Assembly (NCBI GenBank): GCA_016708925.1
Contig: JADJET010000013.1
Coordinates: 1-61,203, forward strand
Direction of reading: 5' to 3'
Source: Gammaproteobacteria bacterium
GTDB taxonomy: Bacteria > Pseudomonadota > Gammaproteobacteria > Pseudomonadales > Porticoccaceae
DNA: 61,203 nucleotides
Shown: piece after piece, positions 51,630 to 61,203 of the stretch
How the letters are laid out: every line of letters starts with the position of its first letter
Position numbering within the stretch: the stretch's first letter is position 1
The notes under the pieces: model-generated
Told to the model about the DNA's origin: nothing
The model's input: only the letters and a program-made list of their open reading frames with translations
Database searches by the model: none
Position numbers and translations under genes: made by a program

Positions 51630-53729
51630 GTGGCACGTAAGACACCGATTGCACGATACCGCAACATCGGGATCGTGGCTCATGTGGACGCCGGCAAGAC
51701 CACCACCACCGAGCGGGTGCTTTTTTATACCGGTTTGTCGCACAAGATGGGCGAAGTGCACGACGGCGCCGCCACCATGGACTGGATGGAGCAGGAGCAG
51801 GAGCGTGGCATCACGATCACTTCCGCCGCCACCACCTGTTTCTGGCGCGGAATGCAGAAGCAGTTCGACGAGCACCGCATAAACATTATCGATACTCCCG
51901 GTCACGTGGACTTCACGATTGAAGTGGAGCGATCGTTGCGTGTTCTCGATGGCGCAGTGGTGGTGCTTTGCGGTTCTTCGGGCGTGCAGCCACAGACGGA
52001 AACCGTTTGGCGCCAGGCCAACAAGTACAAGGTGCCGCGACTGGTGTTCGTGAACAAGATGGATCGTGCCGGCGCCGACTTTCTGCGCGTGGTGGCGCAG
52101 CTCAAGGAGCGCCTGGGTGCAGCCCCCGTGCCGCTGCAGCTTGCCATTGGCGCGGAAGAATTGTTTCGCGGCGTTGTCGATCTGATAAAAATGAAAGTCA
52201 TCACCTGGAGCGAAGCCGATCAGGGCATGACGTTCGAGTACACCGAAGTCCCCGCCGAGCTGGTGGACGAATGCCTGAGGCTGCGCGAAGGCATCGTCGA
52301 GGCTGCCGCGGAAGCGAACGACGCTTTCATGGAAAGATACCTTGAAGGTGGCGAGCTGACCGAAGGCGAAATCAAGCAGGGCATTCGCGCGCGCACGCTC
52401 GCCAACGAGATCGTGCCGGTGTTCTGCGGCTCTGCCTTCAAGAACAAAGGTGTGCAGGCGGTGCTCGATGGGGTCGTTGAATATCTTCCTTCGCCGACCG
52501 AAGTCAAGGCCATTGAAGGTACGCTGGACGACGAGGAAACCATCGAAGAGCGCATTGCCTCCGACGACGCCCCGTTTGCGGCCCTCGCGTTCAAGATCGC
52601 CACGGACCCCTTCGTGGGCGTACTGACGTTCATCCGGGTTTACTCCGGTGTGCTCAAGTCCGGCGATGCGGTGTTCAATCCGATTACCAGCAAGAAGGAG
52701 CGCATTGGCCGGATGGTGCAAATGCATGCCAACCAGCGCGACGAGATCAAAGAGGTGTGCGCCGGCGACATCGCGGCAGTGATCGGGCTCAAGGATGTTT
52801 CCACCGGCGAGACCCTGTGCGATCTCAACCATAGAATTACCCTGGAGCGGATGGATTTTCCGGAACCGGTGATATCGGTGGCGGTAGAGCCGAAAACCAA
52901 AGCCGACCAGGAAAAAATGGGAGTCGCACTCGGCAAGCTGGCGCAGGAAGATCCTTCCTTCCGGGTGAAGACCGACGAAGAAACCGGGCAGACCATTATT
53001 TCCGGCATGGGCGAGCTGCACCTCGACATCATTGTCGACCGCATGCGGCGCGAATTCAGCGTCGAGGCGAATATCGGCAAGCCACAGGTTGCCTATCGGG
53101 AAGCGATCCGCAATACCTGCGAAATCGAAGGCAAGTTCATTCGGCAAAGCGGCGGGCGTGGTCAATACGGACACATTTGGGTCCGCTTCGAGCCCCGTGA
53201 AGATGGTGCCGAAGGGCTGGAGTTCATCAATGGCATTGTCGGCGGCGTGGTGCCCAAGGAATATGTTCCCGCGGTGGAAAAAGGTATCGGCGAACAGATG
53301 AAGAACGGTGTATTGGCCGGTTATCCACTGCTCGGGCTCAAGGCAACCCTGTTCGACGGCTCGTACCACGATGTCGACTCAAGCGAGATGGCATTCAAGA
53401 TCGCCGCATCCATGGCCACCAAGGAATTGTCGAAAAAAGGTGGTGCCGTCCTGCTCGAGCCGATGATGAGCGTCGAAGTGGTTACGCCCGAAGAAAACAT
53501 GGGGGACGTGGTCGGCGATCTCAATCGTCGGCGCGGACTGATTCAGGGGATGGAAGAAAGTGTTTCAGGTAAGGTGGTTCGGTGCGAAGTGCCGCTGGCT
53601 GAAATGTTCGGCTATGCGACTTCGCTGCGGTCTGCAACCCAGGGCCGCGCGACCTTCACCATGGAATTTCTCAAGTACGCCGAAGCACCCAACAATGTCG
53701 CTGCCGAAGTTATCGCCAAAAGAGCATAA
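51630..53729 (+). CDS. fusA: Elongation factor G
   Basis: The 699-residue GTPase has the G motifs AHVDAGKTTT, DTPGHVDFT and NKMDRAGADF and all five domains, ending AEVIAKRA. It drives ribosomal translocation. I place the start at GTG 51630, matching MARKTPIARYRN of relatives; the frame is open to TTG 51615 but that start lacks support. Only one fusA is in the window. Confidence 0.97.
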   Translation: MARKTPIARYRNIGIVAHVDAGKTTTTERVLFYTGLSHKMGEVHDGAATMDWMEQEQERGITITSAATTCFWRGMQKQFDEHRINIIDTPGHVDFTIEVERSLRVLDGAVVVLCGSSGVQPQTETVWRQANKYKVPRLVFVNKMDRAGADFLRVVAQLKERLGAAPVPLQLAIGAEELFRGVVDLIKMKVITWSEADQGMTFEYTEVPAELVDECLRLREGIVEAAAEANDAFMERYLEGGELTEGEIKQGIRARTLANEIVPVFCGSAFKNKGVQAVLDGVVEYLPSPTEVKAIEGTLDDEETIEERIASDDAPFAALAFKIATDPFVGVLTFIRVYSGVLKSGDAVFNPITSKKERIGRMVQMHANQRDEIKEVCAGDIAAVIGLKDVSTGETLCDLNHRITLERMDFPEPVISVAVEPKTKADQEKMGVALGKLAQEDPSFRVKTDEETGQTIISGMGELHLDIIVDRMRREFSVEANIGKPQVAYREAIRNTCEIEGKFIRQSGGRGQYGHIWVRFEPREDGAEGLEFINGIVGGVVPKEYVPAVEKGIGEQMKNGVLAGYPLLGLKATLFDGSYHDVDSSEMAFKIAASMATKELSKKGGAVLLEPMMSVEVVTPEENMGDVVGDLNRRRGLIQGMEESVSGKVVRCEVPLAEMFGYATSLRSATQGRATFTMEFLKYAEAPNNVAAEVIAKRA

Positions 53730-53773
53730 CTGACCGGCCGTTAATTCCAGTATCAGACACAGAGGAGCCACTC

Positions 53774-54967
<1,194 letters not shown>

Positions 54968-55011
54968 GCTCGGCAAAAGTCCCCGGGGCAAACCGGGTTC
55001 GCCTGTCCCTG

Positions 55012-55045
55012 CAACTAAAGCCCGCAAATGCGCGGGTTTTAGTTG
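55012..55045 (+). terminator. Terminator after tuf copy 2
   Basis: CAACTAAAGCCCGC and GCGGGTTTTAGTTG form a long stem with one G-T type mismatch. The inner GC stem is followed by TTTTAGTT. It overlaps the start of the S10 promoter. Confidence 0.75.
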
Positions 55046-55071
55046 ACAGGGCGAGGCCCCAGCCATAAAAT
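55043..55071 (+). promoter_or_regulatory. S10 operon promoter
   Basis: A perfect TTGACA (55043-55048) and TAAAAT (55066-55071) with a 17-base spacer lie 62 bases before rpsJ. The -35 box overlaps the last bases of the tuf terminator stem. The short leader leaves little room for the long L4-controlled leader known in enterobacteria. Confidence 0.8.
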
Positions 55072-55133
55072 GCCGCCTCTTTTTCGCAGGGTTCCGGGAT
55101 GTCCGGCCCGCGCCCAGCCGGAGAATTCAGTCG

Positions 55134-55445
55134 ATGCAGGGCCAACGTATCCGAATCCGCCTCAAGGCGTTCGATCATCGTTTGATCGATGCCTCGACGC
55201 GGGAGATCGTCGAAACCGTGAAGCGCACGGGTGCGCAGATCCGGGGACCGATCCCGCTGCCGACGCGCAACGAACGGTTCACGATATTGACCTCCCCCCA
55301 TGCCAACAAGGATGCGCGGGACCAGTATGAGATTCGCACGCACAAGCGTTTGCTCGACATTGTCGAGCCCAGTGAGAAGACTGTAGATGCCCTCATGAAG
55401 CTGGATTTGGCGGCTGGAGTGGAAGTACAGATAAGTTTGGACTAA
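55134..55445 (+). CDS. rpsJ: 30S ribosomal protein S10 / NusE
   Basis: The 103-residue S10 reads IRIRLKAFDHRLIDASTREI and ends with the strand of AAGVEVQISLD. It serves in the 30S head and as NusE, bridging NusG to the ribosome. First gene of the S10 operon. Confidence 0.98.
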   Translation: MQGQRIRIRLKAFDHRLIDASTREIVETVKRTGAQIRGPIPLPTRNERFTILTSPHANKDARDQYEIRTHKRLLDIVEPSEKTVDALMKLDLAAGVEVQISLD

Positions 55446-55539
55446 ACAAGTTGAAGCCTGGTCGGCTGCGGCCGACCGTGTGACGCTCTGCGATGGGCGG
55501 CCGTAGCGGGTGATAGCCCCATGCACAGGAGTTATAACA

Positions 55540-56193
55540 ATGACTATCGGAGTCGTCGGCCGTAAGTGCGGCATGACACGCATATTTTCGGATAACGGTG
55601 CTTCTATCCCCGTTACGGTGATAGAGGTTGCGCCGAATCGCATCACGCAAATCAAAACCAGCGCCACTGACGGCTATTGTGCCGTGCAGGTGACTTGCGG
55701 TGATCGCAAGCCCGCGCGCATTGGCAAGCCCCAGGCGGGCCACTTCGCCAAGGCGGGTGTGGAGGCCGGGCGCGGCATGTGGGAATTCCGGCTGGCATCC
55801 GAATCCGAGCTTGATGGTCTGGAGCCGGGTCGAGTGATTGAGTTGGACCGTTTTCGGGCCGGGCAGTTGATCGATGTCAGCGGCACTTCCAAGGGGAAGG
55901 GCTTTGCGGGTGTTATCAAGCGCTGGAATTTCAGCATGCAGGATGCCACTCACGGCAACTCGCTGTCGCACCGCGCGCCGGGTTCGATCGGGCAGAATCA
56001 AAGCCCCGGGCGCGTCTTCAAAGGCAAGAAAATGGCGGGGCACATGGGTGCCGAGCGCGTCACAATCCAGAATCTCGAAATTGTTCGGGTAGATGTCGGC
56101 CAGGGCCTTTTGATGGTAAAGGGCGCCATTCCGGGGGCAAACGGGGGCGACCTTATCGTGCGTCCCGCGATCAAGTCCAGAGGGGTCCAGTAG
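55540..56193 (+). CDS. rplC: 50S ribosomal protein L3
   Basis: The 217-residue L3 begins TIGVVGRKCGMTRIFSDNG and has the central extension FAGVIKRWNF and GSIGQNQSPGRVFKGKKMAG reaching the peptidyl-transferase centre. AGGAGTTATAACA precedes ATG 55540; a 10-codon upstream extension in frame is unlikely. Confidence 0.97.
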   Translation: MTIGVVGRKCGMTRIFSDNGASIPVTVIEVAPNRITQIKTSATDGYCAVQVTCGDRKPARIGKPQAGHFAKAGVEAGRGMWEFRLASESELDGLEPGRVIELDRFRAGQLIDVSGTSKGKGFAGVIKRWNFSMQDATHGNSLSHRAPGSIGQNQSPGRVFKGKKMAGHMGAERVTIQNLEIVRVDVGQGLLMVKGAIPGANGGDLIVRPAIKSRGVQ

Positions 56194-56194
56194 G

Positions 56195-56809
56195 ATGGAG
56201 CTGACTATCGCGAGCCCCGCCGGCGACGCAGGCACCGTTACGGTGTCGGATGCAACATTCGGCAGGGTGCTCAACGAAGATCTGGTGCACCAGGCAGTTA
56301 CCGCGTATCTCGCGGGTGCTCGCCAAGGTACGCGGGCGCAAAAAAGCCGATCCGATGTTTCCGGGGGTGGTAAAAAGCCCTGGCGTCAGAAGGGCACTGG
56401 TCGAGCGCGCGCGGGAACCATCCGCAGCCCGCTGTGGCGCTCCGGCGGGGTAACCTTCGCCGCCCGGCCGCAAGATCACAGCCAGAAAATCAATCGCAAG
56501 ATGTACCGCGCCGCGCTGCAATCCATCCTGTCCGAGCTGGCGCGCCAGCAGCGGTTGGTGGTGGTCGAGGATTTCGCAGTCGAGCAGCCGAAAACCAAGG
56601 AGTTGCTCAAGAAGCTTGCGGCGCTCGGTCTCACCAATGTGTTGATCGTCACCGAAAGTGCCAATGAGAATCTCGCGCTTTCTGCCCGCAATCTGCACGC
56701 TGTCGACGTCAGCGACGTTGCGGCGGTTGATCCGGTTCGCCTGATCGGTTTCGATCATGTGTTGATGACGGTGCCGGCAGTGAAAAAATTTGAAGAGGTG
56801 CTGGCATGA
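56195..56809 (+). CDS. rplD: 50S ribosomal protein L4
   Basis: The 204-residue L4 has the extended loop GTRAQKSRSDVSGGGKKPWR and RSPLWRSGGVTF lining the exit tunnel. Its stop overlaps the rplW start by four bases (ATGA). Confidence 0.97.
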   Translation: MELTIASPAGDAGTVTVSDATFGRVLNEDLVHQAVTAYLAGARQGTRAQKSRSDVSGGGKKPWRQKGTGRARAGTIRSPLWRSGGVTFAARPQDHSQKINRKMYRAALQSILSELARQQRLVVVEDFAVEQPKTKELLKKLAALGLTNVLIVTESANENLALSARNLHAVDVSDVAAVDPVRLIGFDHVLMTVPAVKKFEEVLA

Positions 56810-57102
56810 ATCCGGAGCGGATATACCAGATTTTGCTGGCCCCCCATGTTTCCGAGAAAGCGACCAATGTTGCCGAAGCGGCAAATCAGATCGTCTTTCG
56901 CGTTGCATGCGATGCCAGCAAGGCGGAAGTTCGGATTGCGGTCGAAGCGCTGTTCAAGGTGCAGGTCGAGCAGGTCCGCGTTCTCGTTGTGAAGGGCAAA
57001 ACGCGGCGAGCCCGGCACGGCCTCGGCCAGCGGTCGGACTGGAAGAAGGCCTATGTCCGCCTCGCGCCCGGGCATGACATTGATTTCACCGCGATCCAGT
57101 AA
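56806..57102 (+). CDS. rplW: 50S ribosomal protein L23
   Basis: The 98-residue L23 reads IYQILLAPHVSEKATNVAE and KGKTRRARHGLGQRSDWKKA. It lies at the tunnel exit and binds trigger factor and SRP. Confidence 0.97.
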   Translation: MNPERIYQILLAPHVSEKATNVAEAANQIVFRVACDASKAEVRIAVEALFKVQVEQVRVLVVKGKTRRARHGLGQRSDWKKAYVRLAPGHDIDFTAIQ

Positions 57103-57114
57103 GGGGAATCAGGC

Positions 57115-57939
57115 ATGGCAGTCGTAAAAAGAAAACCGACATCCCCGGGCCGCCGAGGCGTGGTCAGCGTTATTACTCCAGGCCTGCATAAGGGCGCGCC
57201 TCATGGCCCGCTGCTTGAGCGACAGGTCAACAAGGGTGGCCGCAACAACAGCGGTCGCATTACGGTTCGTCATCAGGGCGGTGGGCACAAACAGCACTAT
57301 CGCTTGATCGATTTCAAACGCGACAAGGATGGCGTTGTCGGTGTGGTGGAGCGGATCGAGTACGATCCAAACCGGACCGCTCACATTGCGCTGGTTTGTT
57401 ATCGCGACGGAGAGCGCCGCTACATCATAGCCCCCAAAGGCCTCAAGGCGGGTGACGAGGTGCGTTCCGGCCAGGATGCGCCGGTCAAGATCGGCAACAG
57501 TTTGCCGCTGCGCAATATCCCGGTAGGTAGTGTTGTTCACTGCATCGAGATGAAGCCGGGCAAGGGTGCGCAGCTGGCGCGTAGCGCAGGCGCCTCCGCG
57601 CAGCTGGTTGCCCGCGAAGGTCGTTACGCTACCTTGCGGCTGCGCAGTAGCGAGATGCGCAAAGTGCTGTCGGACTGCCGCGCGACTTTGGGTGAGGCGT
57701 CCAACAGTGACCACAATCTGCGTTCCCTGGGGAAGGCTGGAGCCAAGCGCTGGCTTGGCGTGCGCCCGACGGTGCGCGGCGTGGCGATGAATCCGGTCGA
57801 TCACCCGCACGGTGGTGGTGAAGGCAAGACCTCCGGCGGCCGCCACCCGGTAACGCCTTGGGGTGTTCCGACCAAGGGTTACAAGACGCGCAAAAACAAA
57901 CGTACTGGCGATCTGATTATCAGACGCCGCAGCCGCTAG
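57115..57939 (+). CDS. rplB: 50S ribosomal protein L2
   Basis: The 274-residue L2 has GGRNNSGRITVRHQGGGHK and the conserved VRGVAMNPVDHPHGGGEG, with the His needed at the peptidyl-transferase centre. Confidence 0.98.
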   Translation: MAVVKRKPTSPGRRGVVSVITPGLHKGAPHGPLLERQVNKGGRNNSGRITVRHQGGGHKQHYRLIDFKRDKDGVVGVVERIEYDPNRTAHIALVCYRDGERRYIIAPKGLKAGDEVRSGQDAPVKIGNSLPLRNIPVGSVVHCIEMKPGKGAQLARSAGASAQLVAREGRYATLRLRSSEMRKVLSDCRATLGEASNSDHNLRSLGKAGAKRWLGVRPTVRGVAMNPVDHPHGGGEGKTSGGRHPVTPWGVPTKGYKTRKNKRTGDLIIRRRSR

Positions 57940-57971
57940 GCCGGCACCATTAGCAAATTGAGGACAGTATC

Positions 57972-58247
57972 GTGCCACGTTCGCTGAAAAAAGGACCGTT
58001 CGTCGATCTGCATCTTCTGGAGAAGGTTCGGGTTGCTGCGGAAAAGAGTGATCGGCGACCCATCAAGACCTGGTCGAGGCGGTCCATGATTCTGCCCCAG
58101 ATGGTTGGTCTTACCCTCGCAATTCACAACGGGCGTCAGCATGTGCCGGTGCTCGTCAGTGAAGAGATGGTGGGGCACAAATTGGGCGAATTTGCGCTCA
58201 CCCGAACCTTTCGCGGCCACGTCGCGGATAAAAAGGCGAAACGTTGA
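57972..58247 (+). CDS. rpsS: 30S ribosomal protein S19
   Basis: The 91-residue S19 starts at GTG after GAGGAC and reads RSLKKGPFVDLHLLEKV. It packs with S13 in the 30S head. Confidence 0.97.
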   Translation: MPRSLKKGPFVDLHLLEKVRVAAEKSDRRPIKTWSRRSMILPQMVGLTLAIHNGRQHVPVLVSEEMVGHKLGEFALTRTFRGHVADKKAKR

Positions 58248-58262
58248 GTGGGAGTATCCGAG

Positions 58263-58595
58263 ATGGAAGTGGCAGCTAGACTGAGAGGCGCACGGGTTTC
58301 CGCCCAAAAAGCCCGGCTGGTAGCAGATCAGGTGCGCGGGAAAGGCGTTGAGCAGGCCTTGGACATTCTTGGCTTCAGCAACAAAAAGAGCGCGGCGATC
58401 ATCAAGAAGGTGCTCGAGTCGGCGATCGCAAACGCGGAGCACAACGAAGGTGCTGATGTAGACGAACTGAAAGTGTCGACCATTTTTGTCGACGAGGGGA
58501 CGACGCTGAAGCGGATGATGCCGCGCGCAAAAGGTCGTTCGGACAGAATTTCCAAGCGCACCTGCCACATCACGGTGAAAGTGGCTGGCGCCTAA
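58263..58595 (+). CDS. rplV: 50S ribosomal protein L22
   Basis: The 110-residue L22 starts at ATG 58263 with GGGAG 8 bases upstream, matching the usual length. A GTG five codons earlier is rejected. It contains RVSAQKARLVADQVRGK and the tunnel hairpin GTTLKRMMPRAKGRSDRI. Confidence 0.97.
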   Translation: MEVAARLRGARVSAQKARLVADQVRGKGVEQALDILGFSNKKSAAIIKKVLESAIANAEHNEGADVDELKVSTIFVDEGTTLKRMMPRAKGRSDRISKRTCHITVKVAGA

Positions 58596-58615
58596 GCGGG
58601 ACTACGGGGACTGTC

Positions 58616-59278
58616 ATGGGTCAGAAAGTACATCCAACGGGCTTCCGGCTCGGAGTTGTCAAGCGGCATACCTCGATCTGGTACGCCGACAAGCGCGAGT
58701 ATGCGAAACGGCTGATTGCCGATCTGCAAGTGCGCAAATTGATCCAGGACAAGCTGAGCCACGCGTCCGTCAGTCGAATTGAGATTGAACGCCCCTCCGC
58801 GTCGGCGCGCATCACTATTCACACGGCGCGTCCGGGGATCGTGATCGGGAAGAAAGGCGAAGATGTCGATCGGCTGCGCGCCCAAGCCGCGGCTGCGCTC
58901 GGGGTCCCCGTACACATCAATATCGAAGAGATTCGCAAACCGGATCTTGACGCCGCGCTGGTGGCGCAGAATGTCGCGCAACAGCTCCAGCGGCGGGTGA
59001 TGTTCCGGCGCGCCATGAAGCGAGCTGTCCAGAACGCGATGCGCCAGGGCGCCCTGGGCGTCAAGGTGCAGGTTGGCGGCAGACTCGGCGGCGCGGAGAT
59101 CGCCCGGACCGAGTGGTACCGGGAAGGGCGTGTTCCTCTTCATACCCTGCGCGCGGACATCGATTACGCCACGGCCGAGGCAGCAACGACCTACGGGATC
59201 ATCGGTGTCAAGGTCTGGATATTTAAGGGCGAGGTTCTGGGCGGCGAGACAGTGGAAGCGCCGGTTGCCAGGAAGTAA
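58616..59278 (+). CDS. rpsC: 30S ribosomal protein S3
   Basis: The 220-residue S3 begins GQKVHPTGFRLGVVKRHTS and contains the KH motif (GIVIGKKGEDVDRLR) and the mRNA-helicase basic face. Confidence 0.98.
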   Translation: MGQKVHPTGFRLGVVKRHTSIWYADKREYAKRLIADLQVRKLIQDKLSHASVSRIEIERPSASARITIHTARPGIVIGKKGEDVDRLRAQAAAALGVPVHINIEEIRKPDLDAALVAQNVAQQLQRRVMFRRAMKRAVQNAMRQGALGVKVQVGGRLGGAEIARTEWYREGRVPLHTLRADIDYATAEAATTYGIIGVKVWIFKGEVLGGETVEAPVARK

Positions 59279-59300
59279 TTGAGTAATCAGGGCGAGCGTC

Positions 59301-59714
59301 ATGCTGCAACCAAAACGAACGAAATTCCGCAAACAGCACAAAGGGCGCAATCGTGGCCTGGCCGAGCGCGGCAGCAAGGTCAGCTTCGGGGAGTACGGAC
59401 TCAAGGCTATAGGCCGCGGCCGGCTCACAGCCAGGCAGATTGAGGCGGCGCGGCGAGTCATCACGCGGCGGATCAAGCGCGGTGGGAAGGTGTGGATCCG
59501 GGTTTTTCCGGACAAGCCCATTACGCAAAAGCCTCTGGAAGTGCGGATGGGTAAAGGCAAGGGAAATGTCGAGTATTGGGTAGCGCTTGTCCAGCCTGGC
59601 CGGGTGCTTTATGAGATGGAAGGTGTTCCGGAGGAAGTGGCGCGGGAAGCTTTTACGCTCGCCGCCGCCAAGTTGCCGATGGCCACCACCTTCGTCAAGC
59701 GATCGGTGATGTAA
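59301..59714 (+). CDS. rplP: 50S ribosomal protein L16
   Basis: The 137-residue L16 reads QPKRTKFRKQHKGRNRGLA and has AARRVITRRIKRGGKVWIRV. Its stop overlaps the rpmC start by one base. Confidence 0.97.
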   Translation: MLQPKRTKFRKQHKGRNRGLAERGSKVSFGEYGLKAIGRGRLTARQIEAARRVITRRIKRGGKVWIRVFPDKPITQKPLEVRMGKGKGNVEYWVALVQPGRVLYEMEGVPEEVAREAFTLAAAKLPMATTFVKRSVM

Positions 59715-59911
59715 TGAAAGCGAGTGATTTGCGGGAACAGTCAGCGGATTCGTTGCGAAAAACATTGCTGGAGAAACGGCATGAACAATTTCTGCAGCGA
59801 ATGAAAGGCGCTACCGGACAGCTCGATGCCAACCATGTGATGCGAGTCACGCGGCGCGATATCGCGCGCATCAAGACGGTATTGAATGAAAAAGGCAGGT
59901 CGCTGAAATGA
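59714..59911 (+). CDS. rpmC: 50S ribosomal protein L29
   Basis: The 65-residue L29 is a helical hairpin, MKASDLREQSADSLRKTLLE and NHVMRVTRRDIARIKTVL. It overlaps rpsQ by four bases. Confidence 0.96.
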   Translation: MKASDLREQSADSLRKTLLEKRHEQFLQRMKGATGQLDANHVMRVTRRDIARIKTVLNEKGRSLK

Positions 59912-60177
59912 CAGAAACAGTAGAGAGCAAGGCACGCACACTTGCCGGGCGCGTCGTCAGCGACAAGATGGACAAGACCGTTACCGTACTGATCGAGCGG
60001 CGGGTTCGACATCCGATGTATGGCAAAATTATTTCACGGTCCACCAAAATCAAAGCGCACGACGAGCACAATCAGTGCCATATCGGCGACTTGGTTACGA
60101 TAGCCGAAACGCGTCCGCTGTCGCGGACCAAAGCGTGGCGCCTGGTGGAAATCGTCGAGCGAGCAGTAGAGATCTAG
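59908..60177 (+). CDS. rpsQ: 30S ribosomal protein S17
   Basis: The 89-residue S17 has TLAGRVVSDKMDKTVTVLIE and the OB-fold loop HPMYGKII. Last gene of the S10 operon; the spc group starts 30 bases later. Confidence 0.97.
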   Translation: MTETVESKARTLAGRVVSDKMDKTVTVLIERRVRHPMYGKIISRSTKIKAHDEHNQCHIGDLVTIAETRPLSRTKAWRLVEIVERAVEI

Positions 60178-60207
60178 CACTGTCGCGGTAATGACTGGAG
60201 AGAGTCC

Positions 60208-60576
60208 ATGATTCAAGTGCAGACGTATCTCGATGTCGCCGATAACAGCGGCGCCAAGCAGGTGATGTGTATCAAGGTGCTGGGGGGTTCCCGACGCCGT
60301 TACGCCTATATCGGCGACGTCATCAAGGTGAGCGTCAAGGAAGCTATTCCGCGCGGCAAGGTCAAGAAGGGCCAGGTGATGAATGCGGTAGTGGTGCGTA
60401 CCCGCAAAGGCGTGCGCCGGCCGGACGGCAGTTTGATTCGCTTTGACGGCAACGCGGCTGTGCTGCTGAACAACCAGCTGGCGCCGATCGGCACGCGGAT
60501 TTTCGGGCCCGTGACGCGCGAGTTGCGTGGCGAAAAATTCATGCGCATCATTTCGCTGGCACCGGAAGTGCTGTAG
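60208..60576 (+). CDS. rplN: 50S ribosomal protein L14
   Basis: The 122-residue L14 reads MIQVQTYLDVADNSGAKQVM and GSRRRYAYIGDVIKVSVKEA. First gene of the spc group. Confidence 0.98.
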   Translation: MIQVQTYLDVADNSGAKQVMCIKVLGGSRRRYAYIGDVIKVSVKEAIPRGKVKKGQVMNAVVVRTRKGVRRPDGSLIRFDGNAAVLLNNQLAPIGTRIFGPVTRELRGEKFMRIISLAPEVL

Positions 60577-60593
60577 GCGGGGAGTACTGAGTT

Positions 60594-60923
60594 ATGGCAA
60601 TGAAAAAGATTCGACGCGACGACGACGTGATCGTCACCGCTGGCCGTGACAAGGGGCGGCGCGGCAAGGTGTTGAGCGTCCTGGCGGGTGATCTCGTGTT
60701 GGTGTCCGGTGTGCAGATGGTAAAAAAACACCAGAAGCCCAACCCTCAGCTGGGAAACCCGGGTGGCATCGTTGAACGGGAGGCGCCCATACAGGTGTCG
60801 AACGTCGCCATTTATAACCCGACTACCCGGAAGGCGGACCGTGTGGGTTTCCGCATTCTGGAAGACGGAAAAAAAATACGTGTGTTCAAATCCAGCGGTT
60901 TGCCGCTGGATGCAAGAGGTTGA
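60594..60923 (+). CDS. rplX: 50S ribosomal protein L24
   Basis: The 109-residue L24 has a KOW motif (VTAGRDKGRRGKVLSV) and GGIVEREAPIQVSNVAIYNP. GGGGAG lies 9 bases before ATG 60594. Confidence 0.97.
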   Translation: MAMKKIRRDDDVIVTAGRDKGRRGKVLSVLAGDLVLVSGVQMVKKHQKPNPQLGNPGGIVEREAPIQVSNVAIYNPTTRKADRVGFRILEDGKKIRVFKSSGLPLDARG

Positions 60924-60928
60924 TAGAG

Positions 60929-61203
60929 ATGTCGAGGCTGCAAGAGCTGTACGCCAAAGATCTCGCTCCGCGTTTGCGCGATGAGTTGGGTCTGGCGAAT
61001 GTAATGGAGGTTCCGAGAATCACCAAGGTGACCCTGAACATGGGGGTTGGCGAGGCGGTGGCGGACAAGAAAATTCTCGATAACGCCGTAGCCGATTTGA
61101 CGAAAATTGCCGGGCAGAAGCCTGTGGTGACACGCGCCCGAACCTCAATTGCCGGGTTCAAGATCCGCGACGGATGGCCGGTTGGCTGCAAGGTGACCTT
61201 GCG
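60929..61203 (+). CDS. rplE: 50S ribosomal protein L5, C-terminus beyond the window
   Basis: The first 91 residues of L5 are present: MSRLQELYAKDLAPRL, VPRITKVTLNMGVGEAVADK and KPVVTRARTSIAGFKIRDGW. L5 binds 5S rRNA. The gene is cut by the right edge. Confidence 0.96.
   Translation, partial: MSRLQELYAKDLAPRLRDELGLANVMEVPRITKVTLNMGVGEAVADKKILDNAVADLTKIAGQKPVVTRARTSIAGFKIRDGWPVGCKVTL

Overview
The window looks like chromosomal DNA of a high-GC gammaproteobacterium. The right 24 kb carries the block tRNA-Thr/Tyr/Gly/Thr, tuf, tRNA-Trp, secE-nusG-rplKAJL-rpoBC-rpsL-rpsG-fusA-tuf and the S10/spc ribosomal operons in gammaproteobacterial order. All tRNA genes encode their own CCA, and two tuf copies are present. 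No 16S rRNA is in the window, so I go no lower than class.

Left edge (1-1.4 kb): accessory DNA on the minus strand. A short palindromic element at 389-469 has all the marks of an integron attC site. It separates two small zinc-ribbon genes, one running off the window and one frameshifted. A ParE/RelE-type toxin with its addiction-module antitoxin follows.

1.6-21.3 kb: mostly core metabolism. A translationally coupled plus-strand operon holds mpl, a DUF2238 membrane protein, an epimerase-like SDR and a TudS(DUF523)-DUF1722 protein. Next come an AhpD-like protein, a small outer-membrane barrel, a minus-strand slyD-ppnP-SDR group, a D-aminoacylase-type amidohydrolase, a PilZ protein, an FMN-binding glutamate-synthase-like protein, DoxX and ABM proteins, and argA. 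The stretch ends with a valine/isobutyrate catabolic operon: mmsA, acyl-CoA dehydrogenase, enoyl-CoA hydratase, 3-hydroxyisobutyryl-CoA hydrolase and mmsB. mmsB carries a one-base insertion.

21.4-27.9 kb: an accessory island of toxin-antitoxin-like modules and decayed mobile DNA. It holds DUF4258/YgiT, a small lipoprotein, a degraded ISL3-family element with a perfect 8-bp target duplication, yoeB-yefM with a TGTACA operator, higBA with twin palindromic operators, a relic of a second yefM, and several dispersed short repeats. An OYE-family flavin oxidoreductase lies inside it.

27.9-36.5 kb: rlmJ, DUF1330, a divergent trpB-trpA pair, alanine dehydrogenase, a glycine-zipper lipoprotein, a CinA/PncC amidase, an LLM flavin oxidoreductase and a second D-aminoacylase-type amidohydrolase paralogous to the first.

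36.6-61.2 kb: the tRNA-tuf-rpo-str-S10-spc supercluster, ending inside rplE. Good promoters are visible before the tRNA cluster, before rpsL and before rpsJ. The first tuf copy has two single-G insertions that break its frame, while the second copy is intact. I see no convincing wholly new system. The most interesting items are the attC junction, the toxin-antitoxin island with readable operators, the frameshifted tuf copy and the divergent trpBA pair.
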